From NCBI RefSeq assembly GCF_003646465.1, contig NZ_QZEX01000001.1:372001-436000 (forward strand): a stretch of DNA of 64,000 nucleotides, given 5' to 3'. How positions within the stretch are numbered: position 1 is the first letter of the stretch; each line of letters opens with the position of its first letter. Source of the DNA: Chachezhania antarctica. GTDB lineage: Bacteria > Pseudomonadota > Alphaproteobacteria > Rhodobacterales > Rhodobacteraceae. This document shows, in pieces, positions 35,849 to 43,956 of the stretch. The notes under the pieces are model-generated. The model did not search any database and had not been told where the DNA came from. It saw nothing but the letters and a program-made list of their open reading frames with translations. The translations under genes and the position numbers were made by a program.

Positions 35849-37120
35849 TCATTGCATTCCGCCCAGCAGCCCCAGCGACAGGCCGGGCCAGGCGGTTATC
35901 AGGACAAGCGCGACCAGCTGGACGGCCATGAAGGGCAGCACGCCGCGGTAGATCTCGGCCGCGCGCACGCCCAACACGGACTGCGCAACGAAGATGTTCA
36001 GGCCGAAGGGCGGGGTGAACATGCCGATGGCTAGGTTCACTGTCATGATCACGCCGAAATGGATCGGGTCTATTCCCAGCGCGATGGCCATGGGCACCAG
36101 AAGCGGCGTGAGAACGAGGATGGCCGAGGTCGGATCCAGCACGCAGCCGATGGCCAGGAGCAGCAGGTTGACCGTCAGCAGGAAGCCCATCTGCGACAGC
36201 CCGGCATCGTTCACCCCGGCGATCAGCGCCTGCGGCACGCCTTCGACGGTCAGCACCCACGAGATAACGCTGGCGGCGGCCACGACGACCATGATCTTGG
36301 CCGTCAGGATCGCGGCGCGGGTCGCGGCGTCCAGCACATCGTTCAGCGTCATCGAACGGTAGATGAACAGCCCGATCAGTGCGGCATAGGCACAGGCGAA
36401 ACCGCCCGCTTCGGTGGGGGAGAAGAAGCCGGCATAGATGCCTGTCAGCACGAAAACCGGCATGGCCAGCGCCGCGGCGGCAGACCGGAAGGCGGCAAGA
36501 GCCGCGGCAAGATCGAACCGGTCGCGCGGCAGGCCTGCGCGCCACGCCATGACCGCGATGTAGATCCCCATCATCAGCGCAATGGTCAGCCCCGGCAGAA
36601 TCCCCGCGATGAAGAGCTTCGGGATCGATTGCTCGGCCGCCGCGCCATAGAGGATCATGGCGATGGAGGGCGGGATAACGATGTCGATCGCCCCGGCCGA
36701 GGTGATCAGCCCGGCAGCGCGGGTGCGGCCATAGCCGGCCTCGACCAGCCGGGGGAACATGTTGCGCCCGACGGCGGCCACGGCGGCCGCGCTCGACCCG
36801 CAGATCGTGCCGATCAGGGTCGACCCGCCAAGCGCCGCAATGCCAAGGGAGCCGGGCACCCGGCCGAACAGCGCCCGGACGAGGTTGATCAACCGATCGG
36901 CGATTCCCGAGGTGGCCATCAACTCACCCGCGAAGACGAAGAAGGGCACGGCCAGAAGGGCATAGGCATCGAGCCCGCCGAAGATCGTCTGTTGCAGCGC
37001 GATCAGGGGCGGCCCGCCATAGATCAACAGGCCCAGTGTGGCACCGGCCAGCAGCGCCACGAAGATCGGCGCGCCCAGGCCCGCGAGGATCACGATGCTG
37101 GCGCCCATGGCCCAGGTCAT
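35849..37120 (-). CDS. TRAP transporter large membrane subunit (DctM-like)
   Basis: The protein has 423 residues and about twelve membrane helices. Landmarks are YALLAVPFFVFAGELMATSGIADRLI, GGSTLIGTICGSSAAAVAAVG and TSAGAIDIVIPPSIAMILYG, all typical of DctM, the sodium-coupled channel of TRAP carriers. The ATG at 37120 overlaps the stop of the small subunit gene (ATGA). A much longer frame extending to 37684 is an artefact running through the DctQ gene. Confidence 0.93.
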   Translation of the reverse strand: MTWAMGASIVILAGLGAPIFVALLAGATLGLLIYGGPPLIALQQTIFGGLDAYALLAVPFFVFAGELMATSGIADRLINLVRALFGRVPGSLGIAALGGSTLIGTICGSSAAAVAAVGRNMFPRLVEAGYGRTRAAGLITSAGAIDIVIPPSIAMILYGAAAEQSIPKLFIAGILPGLTIALMMGIYIAVMAWRAGLPRDRFDLAAALAAFRSAAAALAMPVFVLTGIYAGFFSPTEAGGFACAYAALIGLFIYRSMTLNDVLDAATRAAILTAKIMVVVAAASVISWVLTVEGVPQALIAGVNDAGLSQMGFLLTVNLLLLAIGCVLDPTSAILVLTPLLVPMAIALGIDPIHFGVIMTVNLAIGMFTPPFGLNIFVAQSVLGVRAAEIYRGVLPFMAVQLVALVLITAWPGLSLGLLGGMQ

Positions 37121-37638
37121 GCCCGTTCCCCCCGTGGGGCGGGCTGGCGCAGCGCGGCGAGGTCGGCCACCAGCAGCACCGCCGCCATCAGCGCCATGCC
37201 GGCAAAGCCCAGCGTGATGGCGAAATGCGGGATGACCATCGGGATGCCCAACCCCATGCTCGTCTGGCCGATGGCGCCGATCCGTTCGACGAAGGACCAT
37301 GAATGCCACGCGACAAAGGCGCAGACCGCCAGCGTTGCCGCATCGGTCAGCATCCGCACGAACGCCGCCGCATGCGTGCCCAGGTGGTCGGGGAGAAGAT
37401 CGATTGTCAGGTGATCCCGGCTGCGCGCGGCCAGTATCGCGCCTAGCATCACGATCCAGATCATGCCGTAGACCAGCGCTTCGTCCGCGCCGGTCAAGGT
37501 CGGAAGCCCTCCATAGCGGCCCGCGGCATTGGCCACGTTCAGCAGCACCATGGCGATAAGGCCGAGGCCAAGCACCCGGCGGACCAGCGCGACGATGCGC
37601 GCCTCGATCCGGCCCAGGAGCTGGCCCCGGCGGGTCAT
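37117..37638 (-). CDS. TRAP transporter small membrane subunit (DctQ-like)
   Basis: The protein has 173 residues and four membrane helices. It shows LLNVANAAGRYGGLPTLTGADEALVYGMIWIVMLGAILAARSRDHLTIDLL, which contains the family pattern of N..GR...G....W.DE. in a diverged form. The start overlaps the stop of the dehydrogenase gene (ATGA), tying the transporter to the catabolic enzymes. Confidence 0.9.
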   Translation of the reverse strand: MTRRGQLLGRIEARIVALVRRVLGLGLIAMVLLNVANAAGRYGGLPTLTGADEALVYGMIWIVMLGAILAARSRDHLTIDLLPDHLGTHAAAFVRMLTDAATLAVCAFVAWHSWSFVERIGAIGQTSMGLGIPMVIPHFAITLGFAGMALMAAVLLVADLAALRQPAPRGERA

Positions 37639-38549
37639 TCCCGCGCCTCGAGCACGCGGCGCACCGCGACAAGCCGGGCGCCACGGTCGCGGGGCAGGTC
37701 CTTCAGCTCCTCCGGCGAATAGTCGAACAGGCCGCCACCCGTCTTCATGCCCAGCCGGCCCTTGGCTGTTTCTTCACTGATCATGGGCGAGACATCGTCG
37801 CGGTCACACAGTTCGGCGTTCAGGAACGACGCGACCGAACTGTAGATATCCAGCCCTGCCATATCCAGAAGCCGCATCGGTCCCACGACCGACAGCTTGT
37901 AGCCGATGCCCCACTTGACCACGGTATCCAGATCCTCGGGCGACACGACGCCCTGTTCGACAAGATCGACGCATTCCCGCAGCAGCGCATAAAGCACCCG
38001 GTTTTCGACAAAGCCGGGCAGGTCGCGCTTCAGAACCACGGGGATCAGGTCCATCCCGCGGATCAGGTCGCGGATGACGTCCACCGTGGCGGTGGATGTC
38101 TCCTCGCCGCCGATCACCTCGATCATCGGAACGATATGCGGCGGGTTCGACCAGTGCATGCCGACAAAGCGTTCCGCGACGGGCGCATGGGCTTGCAACA
38201 TGGTGATCGGGATGCCCGACGTGTCGGAGGCCAGCACCGTATCCGGGCCCATCAGCGGCCCCAGATCGGCATAGAGCGCGGCCTTGATCGCCTCATCCTC
38301 GGGCACGTTTTCGATCACCAGCCCTGCGCCGGTGACGGTGTCTTCCAGCGTCGCCGGGAAGGTCAGGCTGCCGCCCTGATCGGCGATGCCCAGACCGTCG
38401 AGCGCGCCGCCGATCATCGGCAGCATGCCCTTCGCCTTTTCGACTGCGGCGGCCGAGATATCGAACGCGGTCACGTCATGGCCCGCGCGGGCCATCCGCG
38501 CGGCCATTCCCGGGCCCATCGACCCCAATCCGATCACCGCGATACGCAT
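37635..38549 (-). CDS. FHMPC dehydrogenase-like (3-hydroxyacyl-CoA dehydrogenase family, vitamin B6 degradation)
   Basis: The protein has 304 residues. The NAD site IGLGSMGPGMAARMARAG opens it. Then come ENVPEDEAIKAALYADL, LASDTSGIPIT, FVGMHWSNPPHIVPMIEV and PGFVENRVLYALLRE, followed by the C-domain VKWGIGYKLSVVGPMRLLDMAGLDIY. These blocks match, from memory, M. loti 5-formyl-3-hydroxy-2-methylpyridine-4-carboxylate 5-dehydrogenase much better than ordinary 3-hydroxybutyryl-CoA dehydrogenases. That enzyme makes 3-hydroxy-2-methylpyridine-4,5-dicarboxylate. I chose ATG 38549, where the Rossmann fold begins. The gene is packed between the GST and the TRAP genes. Confidence 0.8.
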   Translation of the reverse strand: MRIAVIGLGSMGPGMAARMARAGHDVTAFDISAAAVEKAKGMLPMIGGALDGLGIADQGGSLTFPATLEDTVTGAGLVIENVPEDEAIKAALYADLGPLMGPDTVLASDTSGIPITMLQAHAPVAERFVGMHWSNPPHIVPMIEVIGGEETSTATVDVIRDLIRGMDLIPVVLKRDLPGFVENRVLYALLRECVDLVEQGVVSPEDLDTVVKWGIGYKLSVVGPMRLLDMAGLDIYSSVASFLNAELCDRDDVSPMISEETAKGRLGMKTGGGLFDYSPEELKDLPRDRGARLVAVRRVLEARE

Positions 38550-38562
38550 CAGCCGGCGGTCC

Positions 38563-39162
38563 TCATGCGGTAGCCGCCTTGAAGGCCGAGCGTTCGGAGA
38601 TCGCGGCGAACCACGCTTCCAGCGCCGGCATCGACGGGCGGTCATAGGGGAAGTTCAGGCAACGCCCAAGGATCGGCGCCAGCGCGATGTCGGCGATGGT
38701 CAGCTTGTCCAGTGCCAGGAAGGTGCGCCCGGCCAGATGGCCCTCCACGATCTGCATCTGATTGTGCAGGTCGGCGATCTGGCCCGGCAGTTCTGCAGGG
38801 TAATCGGCCGGCTCCAGCTTGGAGCCCTTGAAGCCCGCGACATAGTTCAGGTTGATCGCGGCCAGCAGGAAATCCATCCAGCGTTCGACCTCGGTGCACT
38901 CCGCCGGGGTGGCGCCGGTCAGGTCGGGCGCTTGCGTCGTGGCCAGGTACCGCAGGATCGTGTTCGATTCCCAGATCACCGTGTCGCCATCCACCAGCGT
39001 CGGCACCTTGGCCGTGGGGTTCATGGCAAGGTAATCGTCGCCTTGCGTGTTGCCGAACTGGCGGCCGTAATCCTCGCGCTCGTAGTCGAGCCCGGTCTCT
39101 TCGAGAAGGAAGAGCACCTTCTGCACGTTGCCGGATGTCTTTCGGCCCAGAAGCTTCAGCAT
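38563..39162 (-). CDS. Glutathione S-transferase
   Basis: The protein has 199 residues. The thioredoxin-like N-domain reads LLGRKTSGNVQKVLFLLEETGLDYE, then NPTAKVPTLVDGDTVIWESNTILRYLA with the cis-Pro and the Glu-Ser pair that binds the gamma-glutamyl group. The helical C-domain carries LTIADIALAPIL. In the gentisate pathway a GST-type isomerase follows the ring-cleaving cupin. The cupin three genes upstream makes a similar role possible here (inference). Confidence 0.9.
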   Translation of the reverse strand: MLKLLGRKTSGNVQKVLFLLEETGLDYEREDYGRQFGNTQGDDYLAMNPTAKVPTLVDGDTVIWESNTILRYLATTQAPDLTGATPAECTEVERWMDFLLAAINLNYVAGFKGSKLEPADYPAELPGQIADLHNQMQIVEGHLAGRTFLALDKLTIADIALAPILGRCLNFPYDRPSMPALEAWFAAISERSAFKAATA

Positions 39163-39177
39163 TTTGGTCGTCTCCGT

Positions 39178-39576
39178 TCAGGTCGCCAGGGGTTTGTAGA
39201 CGATGGCGTCCATTTCGATCCGCGTTGTGATGACGGCGCGCGCCTCCACGGTGGTGCGGGCCAGAACGGCCCCGTCGAAGTATTTCTTGAACACGCCGTT
39301 GTAGCGGCCGAAATCGCGCGGATCCTCAAGGTAGGTGCACACCCGGACGACGTCCTGCAGGGTGGCGCCTTCCTCGGCGATGATGCGGCGGATCGCTTCG
39401 ATGGTGCCGGCGGTCTCATCCTCGATCGAGCCGATCAGCATGTTGCCGTCGGCATCTTTCGAGACCTGTCCCGACACGAAGATGAAATCGCCCGCCCGCA
39501 CAGCGGGGTGAAAGGGCAGGTTCGGGTTCTTCTTGCCGATGGCGTAGTGCTGATCGGACTTGCGGGTTTCGGTCAT
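39178..39576 (-). CDS. RidA-family protein (YjgF/YER057c/UK114)
   Basis: The protein has 132 residues. It shows FHPAVRAGDFIFVSGQVSKDADGNML, then ETAGTIEAIRRIIAEEGATLQDVVRVCTYLED and a C-terminal EARAVITTRIEMDAIVYKP. In RidA the conserved Arg near the C-terminus binds the imine carboxylate. Here EARAVITTRIEMDAI has an Arg close to but shifted from the usual RxxV position, so it may belong to a non-RidA subgroup. These proteins hydrolyse reactive enamines/imines, such as could arise from opening a pyridine ring. The start follows the stop of the propeller gene by a few bases' gap. Confidence 0.88.
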   Translation of the reverse strand: MTETRKSDQHYAIGKKNPNLPFHPAVRAGDFIFVSGQVSKDADGNMLIGSIEDETAGTIEAIRRIIAEEGATLQDVVRVCTYLEDPRDFGRYNGVFKKYFDGAVLARTTVEARAVITTRIEMDAIVYKPLAT

Positions 39577-39584
39577 GGGCACCC

Positions 39585-40739
39585 TCAGAAGGCGTTGGTT
39601 TCGATGATGTCGACACCGTGGATCCGGTCGACGAGGTAGATCAGGCCGCGGCTGTCGATGGTGACGTCGTTCGACGAAGGCCGCTCCGATCCTGTGGGCG
39701 TGTCGGGCAGGAAATGCCCGACCTCCTTCGGGGCGAAGGGATCGGCGAAATCGACCAGACGAAGACCTTGCGCGAACCATGCGAACGGGATGACCGTACC
39801 CGCGAACCGTTCCGACGGCTGGTGACAGCCCGTCATCGGCGGTTGCGGCGCGCCGTCGGTGTCCAGCCCGGGCACTTGCCATGTGGCGATCGGTGTGGGC
39901 AGCGTTTCGACGGTGATGTCGTAGACCCATGTGAAGGCGGGCGGGGCGGGCCACAGCTTGGCCACGTCCTCGTCCGCCACGATCATGATGTCGCGGCCCT
40001 TGATCGGTTCCTTGAACGGCAGGCAGGTATGGGTCGGATGCGGGAAGGCCGGTGAGGTATTGACCGCCGCGATGGCCTTCGGCTTCGACATGTCCGAGAT
40101 ATCGAGGATGAAGAGCCCGTGATGCCAGTAGCTGACATAAAGCCGGTTGCCGCGCCGGATCGGGTGGTGACAGCGGGGCGATGTCCAGTTGTCCCACGGA
40201 TAATCCTCGCCCCCGGCTGCGTGCTGGCCGGGAATCCACCAACGCCCGACTTCGACCGGGTTGGCCGGGTCGACCAGGTCGAGGATCATCACGATGTTGC
40301 CGATGTACCCTTCGGCGGTGGGCGAGATGTACGCATAGCGCCCGTCGAAATCGTAGCGATGCACGCCACGCCCGCCGGTCACCCATTTTGAGATCATTTT
40401 CGGTTCGGCCGGTTTCGAGACGTCATAGACGGCCAGCCCGCCGCCGAAATCGCGATCCCCGTCCTGCCCCAGCTTTTCGTGGTTGACGATCATGATGTCG
40501 CCCGACACCCGCACCTTGTGAGAATGCCAGCCATCGGGCACGTCGATCCGGGCGATGATCTTCGGTTTGCGCGGATCGGCGACGTCGACGATGGTCGTGC
40601 CCGACGGGTTGCGCATGTGGCCGATGTAAAGCGTCGTGCCTTCCACCCAGACCTGACCGCCGCCGGGGCAGTCGATATGGGCCAGGTGGGTGCAGTTGGC
40701 CGACCGGCCCGGCGTTGTCGTGTTCGAGGCGTCCATCAT
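39585..40739 (-). CDS. LVIVD-repeat beta-propeller protein with conserved His clusters
   Basis: The protein has about 384 residues, no signal peptide, and repeated blades of the LVIVD type: GTTIVDVADPRKPKII, GLAVYDVSKPAEPKMI, IVMILDLVDPANPVEV, GLFILDISDMSKPKAI and GLRLVDFADPFAPKEV. Several blades carry His pairs absent from plain LVIVD repeats: DGWHSHKV, PRCHHPIRRG, SYWHHG, FPHPTHT and TGCHQP. Propellers with inward-facing His often hold a metal, as in selenium-binding protein/methanethiol oxidase and carotenoid oxygenases. I therefore suspect an enzyme rather than a scaffold. Start codons at 40745 (GTG), 40739 and 40736 (ATG) are all possible. Confidence 0.82.
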   Translation of the reverse strand: MMDASNTTTPGRSANCTHLAHIDCPGGGQVWVEGTTLYIGHMRNPSGTTIVDVADPRKPKIIARIDVPDGWHSHKVRVSGDIMIVNHEKLGQDGDRDFGGGLAVYDVSKPAEPKMISKWVTGGRGVHRYDFDGRYAYISPTAEGYIGNIVMILDLVDPANPVEVGRWWIPGQHAAGGEDYPWDNWTSPRCHHPIRRGNRLYVSYWHHGLFILDISDMSKPKAIAAVNTSPAFPHPTHTCLPFKEPIKGRDIMIVADEDVAKLWPAPPAFTWVYDITVETLPTPIATWQVPGLDTDGAPQPPMTGCHQPSERFAGTVIPFAWFAQGLRLVDFADPFAPKEVGHFLPDTPTGSERPSSNDVTIDSRGLIYLVDRIHGVDIIETNAF

Positions 40740-40749
40740 GACCACCGCG

Positions 40750-41907
40750 TCACAGAAGACGCGTGATGTCGCCGTCGGCCGTCTGGCCCCACGACTTGTA
40801 GAGCGCGAGCTTCTTCAGCGTCGGCTCGTCCGAGGCGACGAACATGTAGACTGGATCGGTATCGCTGTCGTTGTGATGTTCGCACCACGCCCCGCCCGGC
40901 ACGGCCAGCGTGTCGAAGGCGTTCCAGTCGAAGCGTTCGCCGTCGATGATGGAATGACCCTTGCCTTCGAACGGGGCGACCAGAAGGCTGGCCGTCTGGC
41001 GAAGGGGCAGGGTCTTCTCCCCCGGGCGCAGCATCTGGGCGAAGAAGGTGATTGTCTTGAACACCGGCTCGCCACGGGTCGGGTCGGTATATTCGACCAT
41101 CAGCGCCTCGTGCGGGTCGCCTTCCACGTCGCGGAACCGGTCGAAGATCTCCAGCATCCGTTCCCAGCGGTAGACATACATGGGAGAGCTCAGGCCCCCG
41201 CCGCGGTAATGGTCGACCCATCGCGGTGTCATGCCGCCAGCCCCGTAGATCGCCTGCGAATAATCGTCAGGGACGTTGGCCGTCTGGGTGCGTTTCTTCA
41301 CCGTCACGCCGTTTTCGATCTCGGTGTATTCGTGATCGAAATGGATGGCGTTCAGCGTTTCGATCAAAGGCAGGTCCAGCACGGACAGGTTCACCGCTTC
41401 CTCGTCGCCGATGGTGCCGTGATTGTGCCATGCATCGTTCGGGGTCAGCACCATGTCGCCGGGGCCGAAGGTGATGTCCTCGCCCGCGACGCCGGTGAAA
41501 TTCCCCTTGCCGGTGAGCCCGAAGCGGATCGCGCTGGGCGAATGCTTGTGCGGCGGCATGATCTCGTTGGGATCGTTCAGGCGGTACGCGGTGTACATGG
41601 TCGAGACACTGGCGCGGCGCGGCTTCAGGCCGGGATTGCACAGGATCAGGCTGCGCCGTTCGCTGTCATCCATCGAAATCAGCTTGGCCGACAATCGCAA
41701 CAGGGGCTCGATATCGTCGGCATAGCTCCACTTGTAGGGCAGGGCCTTGGCGGTCGCCATCAGCTGGCGGACCTCGTCATTGGTCACGTCATCGGTCGTG
41801 GCCCAGAACGGGAACATGTGCTTGTTGGCGACATCTTCATACAAACCGGCAAGCGCAGCATCGCGGTTGCTTCCGGCGTTGGTCTCTTTCACGGCGGCGT
41901 CGGTCAT
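40750..41907 (-). CDS. Bicupin ring-cleaving dioxygenase (gentisate/salicylate 1,2-dioxygenase family)
   Basis: The protein has 385 residues, the normal length for gentisate, salicylate and 1-hydroxy-2-naphthoate dioxygenases. The N-terminal cupin holds the iron ligands in PPHKHSPSAIRFGLTG, with the third His in NDAWHNHG. The linker YRWERMLEIFDRF and a second, weaker cupin (EKTLPLRQTASLLVAPFEG, WCEHHND) follow. Family members split a ring between a hydroxyl-bearing carbon and its carboxyl-bearing neighbour. The pyridine intermediates of B6 degradation carry exactly a 3-hydroxyl next to a 4-carboxyl. It is the first gene of the eight-gene leftward operon. Confidence 0.88.
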   Translation of the reverse strand: MTDAAVKETNAGSNRDAALAGLYEDVANKHMFPFWATTDDVTNDEVRQLMATAKALPYKWSYADDIEPLLRLSAKLISMDDSERRSLILCNPGLKPRRASVSTMYTAYRLNDPNEIMPPHKHSPSAIRFGLTGKGNFTGVAGEDITFGPGDMVLTPNDAWHNHGTIGDEEAVNLSVLDLPLIETLNAIHFDHEYTEIENGVTVKKRTQTANVPDDYSQAIYGAGGMTPRWVDHYRGGGLSSPMYVYRWERMLEIFDRFRDVEGDPHEALMVEYTDPTRGEPVFKTITFFAQMLRPGEKTLPLRQTASLLVAPFEGKGHSIIDGERFDWNAFDTLAVPGGAWCEHHNDSDTDPVYMFVASDEPTLKKLALYKSWGQTADGDITRLL

Positions 41908-41951
41908 CGGGAAGGTCCTTCTCCTAGAAGAGTCCCCTAGACGTTAACCAC

Positions 41952-41962
41952 GGTATCGTACC
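41952..41962. promoter_or_regulatory. Candidate GntR/FCD operator upstream of the cupin operon
   Basis: GGTA-TCG-TACC is a perfect palindrome 45 bases upstream of the cupin start. FadR-type regulators bind short palindromes with GT...AC half-sites, and the only regulator gene nearby is the GntR/FCD gene. The surrounding 244-base gap is AT-rich and holds the likely promoter. Confidence 0.5.
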
Positions 41963-42122
41963 ATGGCAACAAAATGGTTTAGTATTTGGTTTCATGCCGA
42001 TCCGCGTGCCGAAATTTGCGGCGCAAGCCGGATTGGTCAATAAAGGAAGCCGATTCAGAGTTCTTTCGTAGCCGATTACCGAGGCGCTGGACTGTGTGAA
42101 TGTCCGAAAAGCCTAAAATAAG

Positions 42123-42143
42123 ACCAAATATATCGGTATTGGT
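42123..42143. promoter_or_regulatory. Second candidate operator with the GGTATTGGT motif
   Basis: ACCAA-N11-TTGGT is an inverted repeat that contains GGTATTGGT (42135-42143), directly followed by GGTATCG. The same 9-mer is found in the divergent GMC/GntR promoter. It lies just after the GMC stop and about 220 bases upstream of the cupin gene. Confidence 0.4.
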
Positions 42144-42151
42144 ATCGAAAC

Positions 42152-43795
42152 TCACGCCACGGCGGCCGCGGGCGATTCGCTGGCAGTGGCTTTGCCGAGC
42201 ACGAGGTCGGCCGCGGTTTCCGCGATCATCAGCACTGCCGCGTTGATGTTGCCGTTCGGCAGATCAGGCATGACCGAAGCATCGACCACGCGCAGCCCTT
42301 CGGCCCCCAGCACCTTCAGATCCGGTCCCACGACACTGCCGGGATCATCCGGCAGCCCCATCCGGCACGTGCCGGCGGGATGATGCACGGTGATCGAGGT
42401 GGCGCGGATATGCGCGTCGATATCCTCGGCCGTGCGGCAGGCCGGGCCGGGCGCGATCTCGTCCTTCACGAAGGGCGCCATTTCGAACGCGGCCCCCAGT
42501 TCGCGGGCCATGGCAAAGCCTTCGCGCAGGACCTGCCAGTCATGGTCGTTCGACAGGAAATTCTGCCGTATCACTGGTGCGGCAGCCGGATCGGTGGACC
42601 GCAGCTCCACTTCGCCCCGCGCGTCTGGCCGGGTCAGCACCAGCCGTGTGGCGAACCCGTCGGCAAAGGGTTGGCGGAACGGTTTCAGGTAGGGCCACGA
42701 GGCCAGCGGCGCGGCGGTGAACAGAAGCTGGATATCGGGCACATCGGTGGCCAGAGATGACCGCAGGAAAGCGGTGACACCGCCCGGAACGTCGCCCGAG
42801 AATCCGTTGCCGCCAAGATAGGTCCGCGCGAGGTCGGGTGCGATCCGGTCGACCCGCATCATGCGGTGGAACGGTCCGGGCTCGCGCCGATGATACATCA
42901 GGATGACCGAGACGTGATCCTGCAGGTTCCGCCCCACGCCGGACAGCGGCAGAACGGTGTCGATCCCCTTTGCAGCAAGGCCTTCGGGCGCACCGATCCC
43001 CGACAGCATCAGCAATTGCGGCGTGTTGATGACCCCGCCCGCAAGGATGACTTCGCGCGCAGCCAGGGCGGTTTCGCGCGTCCCGCGGACGCTGTAGGTC
43101 ACGCCAGTGGCGCGGGTGCCCTGCATGTCGATCCGTTCGGCCAGCGCGCCCGTCTTCACCGTCAGGTTGGGCCGTTTCAGGGCCGGACGCAGGTAGGCAT
43201 TCGCGGCGCTGGCCCGGCGGCCGTTGCGGATGCTCATCTGCAGCCGGCCGAAACCTTCCTGTTCGGCGCCGTTGTAATCGTCGGTCCAGCCCGCGGCGCG
43301 GCGCCCGGCTGCCGCGAAGGCATCGACCAGCGGGTCCTCGTAACTGCAATACTGGGTGCCGACCGGCCCGTCCCCGCCCCGCCAGTCCGACGCGCCCTGT
43401 TGCCAGCTTTCCTGCTTGCGGAAATAGGGCAGGGTGGCGTCAGGCCCCCAGCCCGACAGGCCGTAGGTGTCGGCCCAGCGGGCATAATCGCCCCGGTTGC
43501 CGCGCACATAGGCCATGGCATTGGTCGAGGACGACCCGCCGATCACCTTGCCACGCGCGCATTCCACGGCGCGCCCGTCGACGGAAGGTTCGGGTTCGCA
43601 GAAGTAGCCCCAGTCGTGCCGGCGCTCCTTGAAGATCATGCCCCAGCCCAGCGGAATATGGATCAGCGGATCCCGGTCCCAGCCGCCCGCTTCCAGCAGA
43701 AGAACGCGCACCGAGTGGTCGGCGCTCAGCCGGTTGGCCATGACGCAGCCCGCGGAGCCCGCGCCCACGATCACATAGTCGTATTCGGATTTCAT
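42152..43795 (-). CDS. GMC flavoprotein oxidoreductase, probable 4-pyridoxate dehydrogenase
   Basis: The protein has 547 residues. FAD binding: [18 protein letters not shown] at the N-terminus. GMC signature 1 is [21 protein letters not shown], signature 2 is [16 protein letters not shown], and the catalytic His pair region is [13 protein letters not shown], with Asn in PNGNINAAV. In M. loti both pyridoxine 4-oxidase and 4-pyridoxate dehydrogenase are GMC enzymes. The FHMPC dehydrogenase-like gene in the next operon uses the product of 4-pyridoxate dehydrogenase, which favours that assignment. Choline dehydrogenase-like activity is the generic alternative. It is divergent from the GntR gene. 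Confidence 0.75.
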   Translation of the reverse strand: MKSEYDYVIVGAGSAGCVMANRLSADHSVRVLLLEAGGWDRDPLIHIPLGWGMIFKERRHDWGYFCEPEPSVDGRAVECARGKVIGGSSSTNAMAYVRGNRGDYARWADTYGLSGWGPDATLPYFRKQESWQQGASDWRGGDGPVGTQYCSYEDPLVDAFAAAGRRAAGWTDDYNGAEQEGFGRLQMSIRNGRRASAANAYLRPALKRPNLTVKTGALAERIDMQGTRATGVTYSVRGTRETALAAREVILAGGVINTPQLLMLSGIGAPEGLAAKGIDTVLPLSGVGRNLQDHVSVILMYHRREPGPFHRMMRVDRIAPDLARTYLGGNGFSGDVPGGVTAFLRSSLATDVPDIQLLFTAAPLASWPYLKPFRQPFADGFATRLVLTRPDARGEVELRSTDPAAAPVIRQNFLSNDHDWQVLREGFAMARELGAAFEMAPFVKDEIAPGPACRTAEDIDAHIRATSITVHHPAGTCRMGLPDDPGSVVGPDLKVLGAEGLRVVDASVMPDLPNGNINAAVLMIAETAADLVLGKATASESPAAAVA

Positions 43796-43823
43796 CGGGT
43801 TCTCCTGCTGCTCTTGTCAGCGA

Positions 43824-43871
43824 ACCATTGGCAAACCGTTCATGTCAATGGTATTGGTCGGGTCAGACCCG
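43824..43871. promoter_or_regulatory. Divergent GMC/GntR promoter with palindromes
   Basis: The 161-base gap between the two divergent genes holds ACCATTG-N15-CAATGGT (43824-43852), the motif GGTATTGGT (43850-43858) and a perfect 13-base palindrome CGGGTC-A-GACCCG (43859-43871). Autoregulation by the divergent GntR protein is the simplest reading. Confidence 0.5.
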
Positions 43872-43956
43872 TTGGAACCGCACCCGGCGGCGCGCTGCCC
43901 GATCCCAAGGCATCGGCCAGTTCTGCGCCCCGCAAGAAGAACAATGAGCAGGTGAC

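Noticed and set aside
35849-37684. A 611-codon frame extending DctM into the DctQ gene
   Set aside because: The N-terminal part is out-of-frame DctQ sequence; DctM starts at the ATGA junction at 37120.
37635-38549. Ordinary 3-hydroxybutyryl-CoA or L-carnitine dehydrogenase
   Set aside because: The SNPPHIVPMIEV and GIGYKLSVVGPMRLLDMAGLDIY blocks and the B6 gene context fit the FHMPC dehydrogenase better, though biochemical proof is lacking.
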